A stretch of DNA of 10,200 nt, from NCBI GenBank assembly GCA_934215545.1, contig CAKQAD010000039.1, positions 1 through 10,200 on the forward strand, in the 5' to 3' direction. The first letter of the stretch is position 1, and each line of letters starts with the position of its first letter. Below, piece after piece: positions 1 through 4,966 of the stretch. The position numbers and the translations under genes are program-made. The notes below the pieces were generated by a model. The model did no database searches and was not told the DNA's origin. It saw only the letters and a list, made by a program, of their open reading frames with translations. The DNA is from an uncultured Prevotella sp. GTDB lineage: Bacteria > Bacteroidota > Bacteroidia > Bacteroidales > Bacteroidaceae.

Positions 1-3
1 CAT

Positions 4-74
4 TGGGATATGGTGTAATGGTAACACTACAGATTCTGGTCCTGTCATTCTTGGTTCGAGTCCGAGTATCCCAA
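4..74 (+). tRNA. tRNA-Gln (anticodon CTG), copy 1
   Basis: This 71-nt sequence folds as a complete cloverleaf. The 7-bp acceptor stem pairs 4-10 with 67-73, and the discriminator is A74. The D arm lies at 13-27. The anticodon stem pairs 29-33 with 41-45 around the loop TTCTGGT at 34-40, which places anticodon CTG at 36-38 and so decodes CAG (Gln). The T arm is 50-66 with loop TTCGAGT, and the variable loop is four bases (46-49). CCA is not encoded, so it must be added after transcription. The innermost anticodon-stem pair would be A33-C41, a mismatch shared by both copies. The folding is seen directly; the Gln identity follows from the anticodon. Confidence 0.95.
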
Positions 75-83
75 CATAAAGCG

Positions 84-113
84 ACATTCTTCTTGCAAAG
101 GAGGATGTTTTTT
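84..113 (+). terminator. Intrinsic terminator after tRNA-Gln copy 1
   Basis: An 11-bp stem (84-94 with 98-108, three G-T pairs, loop GCA) runs into a T tract at 108-113. It lies 10 nt after the first tRNA and before the second, so the two tRNA genes probably form separate transcription units or are only partly co-transcribed. The AAAGGAGG inside the right arm resembles a Shine-Dalgarno sequence, but it serves no start codon. Confidence 0.75.
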
Positions 114-145
114 ATTGCCCACACAATGCGGCATCAATACTTTAT
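114..145 (+). promoter_or_regulatory. Candidate promoter of tRNA-Gln copy 2
   Basis: ATTG at 114-117 (3 of 4 to the TTTG -33 element) is followed after 20 nt by TACTTTAT at 138-145, a partial match to TAnnTTTG. Transcription would start near 152, almost at the 5' end of the second tRNA, which fits the terminator lying between the two genes. The -7 match is imperfect, so this is a plausible but unproven promoter. Confidence 0.35.
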
Positions 146-154
146 GAATAGCAT

Positions 155-225
155 TGGGATATGGTGTAATGGTAACACTACAGATTCTGGTCCTGTCATT
201 CTTGGTTCGAGTCCGAGTATCCCAA
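155..225 (+). tRNA. tRNA-Gln (anticodon CTG), copy 2
   Basis: This copy is identical over all 71 nt to the tRNA at 4-74, with the anticodon CTG at 187-189, discriminator A225 and no encoded CCA. The copies are 151 nt apart start to start. Identity extends from 152 to 228 (1-77 in the first copy), only a few bases past the mature tRNA on the 3' side. This one is followed by a stronger terminator than the first copy. Confidence 0.95.
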
Positions 226-231
226 CATCAC

Positions 232-274
232 AACGAGCGTCAAAGCCTTAAAGGTTCTGACGCTCGTTTTTTTT
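232..274 (+). terminator. Strong intrinsic terminator after tRNA-Gln copy 2
   Basis: A perfect 11-bp, GC-containing stem (232-242 with 258-268) closes a loop at 243-257 that can itself form a short AACC/GGTT-type hairpin. A run of eight T's (267-274) follows. This is a textbook Rho-independent terminator 6 nt after the second tRNA. Confidence 0.92.
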
Positions 275-505
275 GTATTTGTATATGTATGTCCAACTAT
301 TATTCAATAAAAATACATACATTTGCAAATGAATATCAGAAACGCCGTAGGCAGACACATTACCATAGAGAAATATCAACGGAAACCAAGACTAAAACAA
401 TTAGCAATACAATCGTCAATCAACATATATATAAGAGCTCCAAAACAATATAAAGAAAAGCCTCAGATAACATAAGTATAAATACGAACCAAAACAATTA
501 ATGAT
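275..505. other. AT-rich intergenic stretch, no gene seen
   Basis: These 231 nt lie between the tRNA terminator and the DUF308 gene. I find no credible ORF, RNA fold or long repeat. The best promoter candidate for the downstream gene is TACATTTG at 318-325, a full match to the Bacteroidetes -7 consensus TAnnTTTG. No TTTG lies at the expected 19-21 nt upstream; the nearest, 278-281, is 36 nt away. If used, it would give a leader of about 175 nt. Confidence 0.4.
318..325 (+). promoter_or_regulatory. Candidate -7 element for the DUF308 gene
   Basis: TACATTTG matches TAnnTTTG exactly, but the -33 partner is missing at normal spacing. This is the only full -7 match I noticed between the tRNA terminator and the start codon at 506, so it is offered as the best candidate only. 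Confidence 0.3.
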
Positions 506-1144
506 ATGAAAATTCTTAGCAGTTCTATTTTCCGCGCCATATGTGCACTTATCACTGGCGCTTTGCTCGTACAATATCGCGACCAGACACTTACCTGGAT
601 GATTGTAGCCATCGGAATATTGTTCTTTGTGTCGGGCGTAGTGTCATGCATAAGCTATTTTGTGGCACGCAGCAAGCAGCGCAATGCCGATGTGGAGGTG
701 TACGATGCCAACGGACACCGCCTGACACCTCTGCGCCCCATGTTTCCGATTGTGGGTCTAGGCAGCATCTTGCTTGGTTTGGTGCTGGCAGTAATGCCCA
801 CCACCTTCATCACTTCTCTCATGTATATCCTTGCTGCCATATTGGTTCTCGGTGCCATTGGGCAGTTTGCCATGCTCATCAGCGTAGCTCGTGTGGCACG
901 AGTGGGCATTTTCTTCTGGGTGATGCCATCGCTGACACTGCTGGTGGCTATAGTGGCTATAGTACACCCTGAGTCGATAGCATCGGCACCATTGTTTGTT
1001 ATAGGTTGGACAATGATGATATATGGTGTGGTGGAAATAATAAACACCATACATGTGCATCGCTTGCGCCGTGCCTTACAGCGCAACATCTCTACCAACA
1101 ATGACAATATAAGCGGTGAGGCAAAGGAAGACGGCAAGGAATAA
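506..1144 (+). CDS. DUF308/HdeD-like integral membrane protein
   Basis: This 212-residue inner-membrane protein has about six hydrophobic helices (near residues 8-23, 30-53, 79-97, 100-127, 133-153 and 158-181). A hydrophilic loop (54-78) splits it into two three-helix halves. A basic stretch (HVHRLRRALQR, 183-193) and an acidic, probably disordered tail (GEAKEDGKE) end the protein. Size, helix count and two-half layout fit the DUF308/HdeD group; in E. coli HdeD is linked to acid resistance, but most members have no known function and none should be assumed here. The start ATG at 506 opens directly into the first helix. No strong ribosome binding site is visible. The neighbour at 1276 has its own promoter, so this gene is probably monocistronic. 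The family call rests on topology and general likeness, not on a catalytic motif. Confidence 0.75.
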   Translation: MKILSSSIFRAICALITGALLVQYRDQTLTWMIVAIGILFFVSGVVSCISYFVARSKQRNADVEVYDANGHRLTPLRPMFPIVGLGSILLGLVLAVMPTTFITSLMYILAAILVLGAIGQFAMLISVARVARVGIFFWVMPSLTLLVAIVAIVHPESIASAPLFVIGWTMMIYGVVEIINTIHVHRLRRALQRNISTNNDNISGEAKEDGKE

Positions 1145-1153
1145 TCCATAAAA

Positions 1154-1190
1154 ACTTAGGGATTTTCCCACCCCCATTTAGGGATAATCC
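1154..1190 (+). promoter_or_regulatory. Tandem operator-like repeat upstream of the FGSR-repeat gene
   Basis: TTAGGGAT occurs at 1156-1163 and again at 1178-1185, exactly 22 nt (about two helical turns) apart. Counting flanks, A-x-TTAGGGAT-xx-TCC is conserved between the copies. Each copy is also a small palindrome: GGGA-TTT-TCCC at 1159-1169 and GGAT-A-ATCC at 1182-1190. The second copy ends just before the -33 element at 1192. The position suggests sites for an activator contacting RNA polymerase, though repression is possible. The binding protein is unknown. Confidence 0.5.
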
Positions 1191-1191
1191 T

Positions 1192-1222
1192 TTTGCCCAC
1201 ACGGCATCATATGCTAACTTTG
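1192..1222 (+). promoter_or_regulatory. Near-consensus Bacteroidetes promoter of the FGSR-repeat gene
   Basis: TTTG at 1192-1195, a 19-nt spacer, and TAACTTTG at 1215-1222 match the Bacteroidetes housekeeping consensus (TTTG, 19-21 nt, TAnnTTTG) at every defined position. Transcription should start near 1229, giving a leader of about 47 nt before the ATG at 1276. Confidence 0.8.
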
Positions 1223-1275
1223 CAAGTGAAGAAAAGAGATTAACAAGAATATTAACGAACTAAATACTCACTGAT

Positions 1276-2247
1276 ATGAAAAAGTTACTTGCAATATTAA
1301 CTATGGTGTTGACATTCACCGTGTCGGCAAATGCCATGAGCTACAAGCAGGCTCGCGAGCAAGCTTTGTTCCTCACCGACAAGATGGCTTATGAGCTTAA
1401 CCTCAACGAGGAACAGTATGATGCAGTATACGAGATAAACCTCGACTATCTGATGGGGGTAAATACCTACGACGACCTCTATGGTCCATACTGGCGCTAC
1501 CGCAATCTGGATTTGAGTTATGTGTTGTTCGACTGGCAGTATAATGCTTTCTGTGCAGCGACCTACTTCTATCGTCCGCTGTATTTCAACAATGGTTACT
1601 GGCGCTTTGCCATCTACACTCGCTATCCACACCGCGACTATTTCTACTTCAGTCGTCCTACGGTTTATGTGAGCTATCGTGGCACCCACTCTTGGGGACA
1701 CAACCACGGACGCTCCTGGTACAACGGGCGCACCTTTGGCTCACGCAACCATAGCGCACACGTCGGAATGCGCGACCGCTATGATCGTGGCGACTTCGGC
1801 AGAGGCAGAGGCAACGGACAAGGCTTCGGTTCGCGCGGCAATAGCAACGGCAATGCTTCGCGCGGCAACGGACAAGGCTTCGGTTCTCGTGGCAATGGTA
1901 TGAACAACGGATCTAGCAATGGTTTCGGATCACGCCGTGGCAATGCTCCAGGCTCACGCGAGAGCAGCACACGCACCACAATACAGAACAAGCAGTCAGG
2001 CAATCAGAGCTTTGGCTCACGTGGTAATGGCAGCACCACACAGACTCCACGCTCCACATTCAGCCCCAGCACTTCGTCTAACCGTTCTTTCGGCATTTCT
2101 ACCACCCGTTCATTCGACAACAGCAGCTCATCACGCCGCTCTTTCGGCAACAGCTCGTCAATCCGTTCTTTCGGTAGCTCACGCAACTCGTCGGGTGGCG
2201 GTTCGTCAAGCAGTTCACATGGTGGCGGTTTCGGAAGCCGCAGATAA
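1276..2247 (+). CDS. Secreted protein with Gly/Ser/Arg-rich FGSR-repeat tail, function unknown
   Basis: The 323-residue product starts with a clear Sec signal peptide (KK, hydrophobic core, probable cleavage after ANA at residue 20). There is no lipobox, so it should be periplasmic or released. Residues 21-60 look helical and contain LNLNEEQYDAVYEINLDYL, reminiscent of the L-x-EQ helix of Spy/CpxP-like proteins; that likeness is weak. Residues 61-135 are very rich in Tyr, Trp and Phe. From about 150 to the end the protein is low-complexity Gly, Ser, Asn and Arg, with FGSR at 154, 184, 202, 217, 246 and 319 and related SFG units near 271, 289 and 298. Such a basic, disordered tail could bind polyanions such as nucleic acid or surface polysaccharide, or self-associate. 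I do not recognise a named family. The gene has its own promoter and terminator and is probably monocistronic. Size differences between strains would be expected from the repeats. Confidence 0.85.
   Translation: MKKLLAILTMVLTFTVSANAMSYKQAREQALFLTDKMAYELNLNEEQYDAVYEINLDYLMGVNTYDDLYGPYWRYRNLDLSYVLFDWQYNAFCAATYFYRPLYFNNGYWRFAIYTRYPHRDYFYFSRPTVYVSYRGTHSWGHNHGRSWYNGRTFGSRNHSAHVGMRDRYDRGDFGRGRGNGQGFGSRGNSNGNASRGNGQGFGSRGNGMNNGSSNGFGSRRGNAPGSRESSTRTTIQNKQSGNQSFGSRGNGSTTQTPRSTFSPSTSSNRSFGISTTRSFDNSSSSRRSFGNSSSIRSFGSSRNSSGGGSSSSSHGGGFGSRR
1810..1886 (+). repeat. In-frame 54-bp-period repeat inside the FGSR gene
   Basis: A 23-nt sequence encoding the GNGQGFGS core is identical at 1810-1832 and 1864-1886. 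The period is 54 nt, exactly 18 codons, so gain or loss of a unit keeps frame. More diverged FGSR/GN units surround it. The exact identity suggests recent duplication or slippage within the tail. Confidence 0.8.
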
Positions 2248-2267
2248 CATATATGATATAGAGCACA

Positions 2268-2338
2268 ATAACGAATTAACCCCCAATCGGTCAAACTGAC
2301 TAATTGGGGGTTAATTCGTTATATTTTATCTTAAAATT
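2268..2338 (+). terminator. Very stable terminator between convergent genes
   Basis: A perfect 20-bp stem (2268-2287 with 2303-2322, including five consecutive G-C pairs) carries a further small hairpin in its loop (2289-2293 with 2297-2301). A broken T-rich tract (ATTTT, then AATTTT) follows on the plus strand. It lies 20 nt after the FGSR gene and 29 nt from the stop of the convergent udk. It is likely to end transcription from the left, and may stop the udk operon too, although the minus-strand side lacks a good U tract. Confidence 0.85.
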
Positions 2339-2351
2339 TTGCTTGCTATCA

Positions 2352-2990
2352 CTACTTGCCATTGTCAGGCACTATGCTTTCAATATACTTGCATAAGATG
2401 CCAATACCCTTTTCGTTCTCACCGCCTTGTGGGATAATGATGTCGGCATAGCGTTTTGTAGGTTCAATAAACTGCTCGTGCATGGGCTTAAGCACTTTCA
2501 GATAGCGGTCTACTACCATCGACACAGTGCGTCCGCGGTCGATAATGTCGCGCTGTATATTGCGAATAAGGCGTTCATCGGAGTCGCAATCCACAAAAAT
2601 CTTCAGATCCATCATGTCACGAAGTTTTTTGTTAAGCAGTGTCATGATGCCCTCAACAATTATCACTGGTTTAGGCTCCACTGTTATAGTTTCCTTCTCA
2701 CGGTTGCACTTTATATAAGAATATGTAGGCTGCTCAATGGCATTTCCGTTGCGCAACTCATTTATTTGGCGTATAAGCAACTTCCAGTCGAAGGCATCGG
2801 GATGGTCGAAGTTGATGGCATGGCGCTCCTCGTCGGTCATGTGGCTTGTATCGTTATAGTATGAATCGAGTGGCACCACAGCCACATGATGTGGGGGCAG
2901 GGCGTCAACAATTTTTCTAACCACAGTGGTCTTGCCTGAGCCTGTGCCTCCTGCAATGCCTATGATGGTTACTTTTTCGTTGGTAGTCAT
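2352..2990 (-). CDS. udk: Uridine kinase
   Basis: Uridine/cytidine kinase phosphorylates uridine or cytidine to UMP or CMP in pyrimidine salvage, in the cytoplasm. The 212-residue product has the usual size. The Walker A loop is GGTGSGKT (residues 14-21). The nucleoside-site signature region FDHPDAFDW lies at 61-69, the family block TYSYIKCNRE at 89-98, and VEGI (hydrophobic strand with acidic residue) at 112-115. The basic lid-type sequence spans 136-154 (SDERLIRNIQRDIIDRGR and neighbours), and YADIIIP lies at 181-187. Every family block is present and no frame damage is seen. It is the last gene of a minus-strand trio, starting 14 nt after the glycosylase-family gene, so co-transcription is likely. 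No strong ribosome binding site precedes the ATG, as is common in this phylum. The TAG stop faces the large terminator. Confidence 0.95.
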   Translation of the reverse strand: MTTNEKVTIIGIAGGTGSGKTTVVRKIVDALPPHHVAVVPLDSYYNDTSHMTDEERHAINFDHPDAFDWKLLIRQINELRNGNAIEQPTYSYIKCNREKETITVEPKPVIIVEGIMTLLNKKLRDMMDLKIFVDCDSDERLIRNIQRDIIDRGRTVSMVVDRYLKVLKPMHEQFIEPTKRYADIIIPQGGENEKGIGILCKYIESIVPDNGK

Positions 2991-3004
2991 ATTTGCTATT
3001 ATCG

Positions 3005-3586
3005 TTATTTATTGTTGTTATAGAGCGAGTTGAACATTCGCAGATAGTATTCTGCCTTGCGCTCCACCTTGAGCGGATAAGCTCTCGAGCTGCTTGGCAT
3101 ACGCCATAGACGCATCTGCCTGCCTTCGAAGCTAAAGTCTACACACCCTCCCACCATTGGCTGCGTGCTTATGGAAAAACATGTGCAGAGCACATCTGTG
3201 GCTTTCTGTCCCGTGGTCACGATATCGGTGAGTTGTGGCAGTGTGTTTACCATTGCCTGCAGGTCGGTGGGTTCCACCACTTCCAAATCTTTGTCTGATG
3301 CCGTGTTCTTCAGTCGTCGCACCGCCGTAGCCGTGTCGTACATTCCAATGGCGTGGGTTTCGAGAAATTCCACTATTTGATTAAGTCGGAATGTCTTTGC
3401 TTCAGTATCCACGAAATGCAGTTTGTCGTCAAAGAAGCACAGTCCGAAGATGCGCCACATATCGTTGCTGAAATTGGGATAATAGAAGCGCATACTCCAA
3501 CGCTTCTCCGAAGGCGGAAAGCTACCCAGCATCAGCAGGCGGCAGCCTTCGGGAAGGAATGGCGTGAATGGGTGGCGTTCTATCAT
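3005..3586 (-). CDS. Uracil-DNA glycosylase superfamily protein (MUG-like)
   Basis: The 193-residue protein resembles the short single-domain uracil-DNA glycosylases, which remove uracil or mismatched bases from DNA by cutting the N-glycosidic bond. Motif 1 appears as LGSFPPSEKR (20-29), in the position of the GxNP-type loop. It is followed by FYYPNFSND-WRIFG (34-48), typical of the Bacteroidetes branch. The DNA-intercalating motif 2 position is occupied by MPSSSRAYPL (163-172). The central block IGMYDTATAVRR (80-91) is typical of the fold. The classical Asn/Asp of motif 1 is replaced by a Ser-Phe-Pro-Pro loop, so activity and base preference cannot be assumed. There is no signal peptide, so it is cytoplasmic. 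Its ATG overlaps the stop of the upstream EEP gene by one base (TAATG), a translational-coupling arrangement, and udk follows after 14 nt. Confidence 0.8.
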   Translation of the reverse strand: MIERHPFTPFLPEGCRLLMLGSFPPSEKRWSMRFYYPNFSNDMWRIFGLCFFDDKLHFVDTEAKTFRLNQIVEFLETHAIGMYDTATAVRRLKNTASDKDLEVVEPTDLQAMVNTLPQLTDIVTTGQKATDVLCTCFSISTQPMVGGCVDFSFEGRQMRLWRMPSSSRAYPLKVERKAEYYLRMFNSLYNNNK

Positions 3587-4632
3587 TATTTCTGTTCTTT
3601 CAGCAGATACACCACCACTGGCAAGTGGTCGGAATATCCATCAAGCCATACTCCACCTGCTGTTGTACGCTTAGGTGTGCCCTTATACTTGCCTTCGCTC
3701 TGTATTAGGTATGGGCGTATGTGTATCTGATGTTTATATAGCTTCAGAGTGCTATAGTCGCGCACGCCCTTAGGATTTACAAGGTTTGGAGTGAGCACAA
3801 TCTGATCGAAGAGGTTCCACGAACCGCCATAGAACAGTGTGCCACGACCCTCTTTCTTCAAGATGTTGTACCAAGGGTTGTACATATCATTAGGACCCAC
3901 CTTATCGATGTTGCCCTTTGCCGAAAGACCCTCTGTCATCGACTTGTTTACTGGATCGTCGTTCATATCACCCATCACCATCACTTTGCAGTTGGCATCG
4001 TCGCGAAGCAGTGAGTCTTTGAGCGCTCTCACCTGACGTCCTGCCATCTCACGATAGTATGATGTGGCAAAGCGGCTTGGCCAGTGGCACACCACGAAAG
4101 TCACATGCTCGCCATCGAGAGTGCCACTTACAGTCAGGAAGCCACGGGTAACGTAACCAGAATCTTTGCGTTCCTCTGGCACATAGGGCACGAGCTTTAC
4201 ATTATTTACAGTGAAAAAGCGTGGATTATATAGCAAAGCGCAGTCAATACCACGACGATCTGGACCTTCTACGTGTACATATTTGTAGCCACGCGCTTTG
4301 AGTGGTTTTTGGTCGATGAGCGCATCGAGCACCTTATGGTTCTCCACCTCAGACAATCCAATCACAGCACAGCCCACTCCTGGGAGTTGGTCGGTGCCAA
4401 GATCTGCCAATGCTTGAGCCATATTGCGCAACTTGTGGCGATATTTCAAGCCATTCCACTTATACGAGCCGTTAGGCAGGAAGTCATAATCTTTCTTGCC
4501 TTCGTCGTGGCAAGTGTCAAACAGGTTCTCTTGGTTGTAGAAACCAATTCCATAACAGTTGAACTTCTTCTGTGCTGACGCTCCAAGGAGCATGGTAAGC
4601 AAGAAGACGATAATCAATGAGCTCTTTTTCAT
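3586..4632 (-). CDS. Exported endonuclease/exonuclease/phosphatase (EEP) family enzyme
   Basis: This 348-residue protein of the DNase I/EEP metal-dependent phosphoesterase fold starts with a signal peptide ending GASA (cleavage before Gln21), so it acts outside the cytoplasm. The expected catalytic set is intact: N33 in FYNQENLFD, E95 in GLSEVEN, D130 in RGIDCALLY, H183 in CHWPSR, D222 and N224 in GDMNDDP, D276 in NLFDQI, and the terminal D335-H336 in YSDHLPVV. Members cut DNA, RNA, inositol phosphates or phospholipids. The SEVEN and GDMNDDP style is that of bacterial secreted nuclease-like members, but the substrate cannot be fixed from sequence. It heads a minus-strand operon with a one-base overlap to the glycosylase-family gene and stands divergently to a TonB receptor operon. 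That pairing is the main reason to suspect a role in nutrient nucleic-acid breakdown. Confidence 0.88.
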   Translation of the reverse strand: MKKSSLIIVFLLTMLLGASAQKKFNCYGIGFYNQENLFDTCHDEGKKDYDFLPNGSYKWNGLKYRHKLRNMAQALADLGTDQLPGVGCAVIGLSEVENHKVLDALIDQKPLKARGYKYVHVEGPDRRGIDCALLYNPRFFTVNNVKLVPYVPEERKDSGYVTRGFLTVSGTLDGEHVTFVVCHWPSRFATSYYREMAGRQVRALKDSLLRDDANCKVMVMGDMNDDPVNKSMTEGLSAKGNIDKVGPNDMYNPWYNILKKEGRGTLFYGGSWNLFDQIVLTPNLVNPKGVRDYSTLKLYKHQIHIRPYLIQSEGKYKGTPKRTTAGGVWLDGYSDHLPVVVYLLKEQK

Positions 4633-4683
4633 TTTAAGTTATTTAGTGCGTTTGTTATTTTAGCGTGTTTTAGTATAGTTACA

Positions 4684-4703
4684 GATATTTGGTTGCAAAT
4701 ATC
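4684..4703. promoter_or_regulatory. Perfect 8-bp inverted repeat upstream of the EEP gene
   Basis: GATATTTG (4684-4691) and its exact complement CAAATATC (4696-4703) flank a 4-nt spacer. The centre is about 60 nt before the EEP start codon, and one arm coincides with the candidate -7 element of the minus-strand promoter. A repressor bound here would block that promoter. The site could equally be the symmetric by-product of an AT-rich promoter. Confidence 0.45.
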
Positions 4704-4729
4704 GGTAATAAATCTGAATAAACCGCAAT
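4696..4729 (-). promoter_or_regulatory. Candidate promoter of the EEP-glycosylase-udk operon
   Basis: Read on the minus strand, ATTG (4729-4726) and GATATTTG (4703-4696) are separated by 22 nt. They match 3 of 4 and 5 of 6 defined bases of TTTG/TAnnTTTG. The start would fall near 4690, giving a leader of about 57 nt. I found no better match upstream of the EEP gene, but both elements are off-consensus and the spacer is one base long. Confidence 0.35.
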
Positions 4730-4756
4730 ATTCCGTTGAAATTGATGAAAAATATA

Positions 4757-4818
4757 TGTTTCAAAGACTGTATTTTGCACAAGACAAGCACAAACACACA
4801 ATATTGTGCAATGAAACA
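4757..4818. repeat. Nested inverted repeats in the middle of the divergent region
   Basis: TGTTTCA (4757-4763) pairs with TGAAACA (4812-4818), and TTGCACAA (4775-4782) pairs with TTGTGCAA (4804-4811). The right arms are contiguous, while the left arms are separated by 11 nt. A 12-bp perfect palindrome, CACAATATTGTG, overlaps the right arm at 4797-4808. The structure could be several protein sites or, if transcribed, a 15-bp bulged hairpin. It lies about 30 nt upstream of the plus-strand -33 element. Confidence 0.5.
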
Positions 4819-4848
4819 GAACCTTAACATAAATAAATAAAGAAAAAT

Positions 4849-4879
4849 TTTCGTTATCCAAAATAATTGCTTTACTTTG
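4849..4879 (+). promoter_or_regulatory. Promoter of the TonB receptor operon
   Basis: TTTC at 4849-4852, a 19-nt spacer and TTACTTTG at 4872-4879 match the Bacteroidetes promoter pattern with one mismatch in each element. Transcription would start near 4886, giving a leader of about 80 nt. It is the best-placed candidate upstream of the receptor gene. Confidence 0.6.
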
Positions 4880-4894
4880 CATCAGATATTCGCC

Positions 4895-4936
4895 ATGAAC
4901 GAACAAACATCTCTGACCGCTGTTTGCGGCAAATAA
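4895..4936 (+). other. Possible 13-codon leader ORF before the receptor gene
   Basis: ATG at 4895 opens a 13-codon frame (MNEQTSLTAVCGK) ending in TAA at 4934-4936. It begins about 9 nt after the predicted transcript start and lies 30 nt before the receptor ATG. Its last codons overlap a small CCGC/GCGG hairpin. It could be a leader peptide or a chance frame. No run of regulatory codons is present, so I rate it low. Confidence 0.2.
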
Positions 4937-4966
4937 AGATTAATTAAAAACTAATTATAACATTAC

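Larger units (their letters stand above)
1..228 (+). repeat. Tandem 77-bp direct repeat carrying the tRNA-Gln genes
   Basis: Positions 1-77 and 152-228 are identical, with a period of 151 bp. The left copy may extend beyond the window edge, so the true repeat length is unknown. The 3' flanks diverge immediately after the shared CAT, and each copy has an unrelated terminator hairpin. This suggests an old duplication, or gene conversion keeping only the tRNA identical, rather than a fresh duplication of the whole unit. Confidence 0.9.
4633..4966. promoter_or_regulatory. Divergent regulatory region between the EEP operon and the receptor operon
   Basis: This 334-nt AT-rich stretch separates two divergent operons. 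It holds a 20-bp inverted repeat near the EEP start, a weak minus-strand promoter, a nested pair of inverted repeats with an internal perfect palindrome in the middle, and a better plus-strand promoter followed by a short leader ORF. No convincing protein gene lies in it. Its symmetry-rich middle sits between the two promoters, where one regulator could control both arms. Confidence 0.6.

Noticed and set aside
84..113. AAAGGAGGATG looking like a perfect ribosome binding site
   Set aside because: It is the right arm of the terminator hairpin, is followed by T's rather than a usable frame, and Bacteroidetes genes here do not use strong Shine-Dalgarno sites.
3..453. Two overlapping open frames that begin with the same 25 residues
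   Set aside because: They are translations of the duplicated tRNA-Gln genes, and the rest runs through terminators and AT-rich spacer. No coding signal remains.
655..1149. Long minus-strand frame opposite the DUF308 gene
   Set aside because: It is a shadow of the membrane-protein gene, whose hydrophobic helix pattern shows the plus strand is the coding one.
1810..1886. Possible CRISPR-like or mobile repeat
   Set aside because: The repeats are in frame with an 18-codon period, encode the FGSR tail, and lack uniform spacers; this is a protein repeat.
2268..2322. Possible inverted repeat of a mobile element or attachment site
   Set aside because: The arms are only 15 nt apart and lie between convergent gene ends, which fits a terminator; no transposase or target duplication is present.
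4679..4906. 75-codon minus-strand frame in the divergent intergenic region
   Set aside because: It covers the receptor promoter and inverted repeats, has AT-driven composition and no recognisable motif, and lies in a regulatory region.
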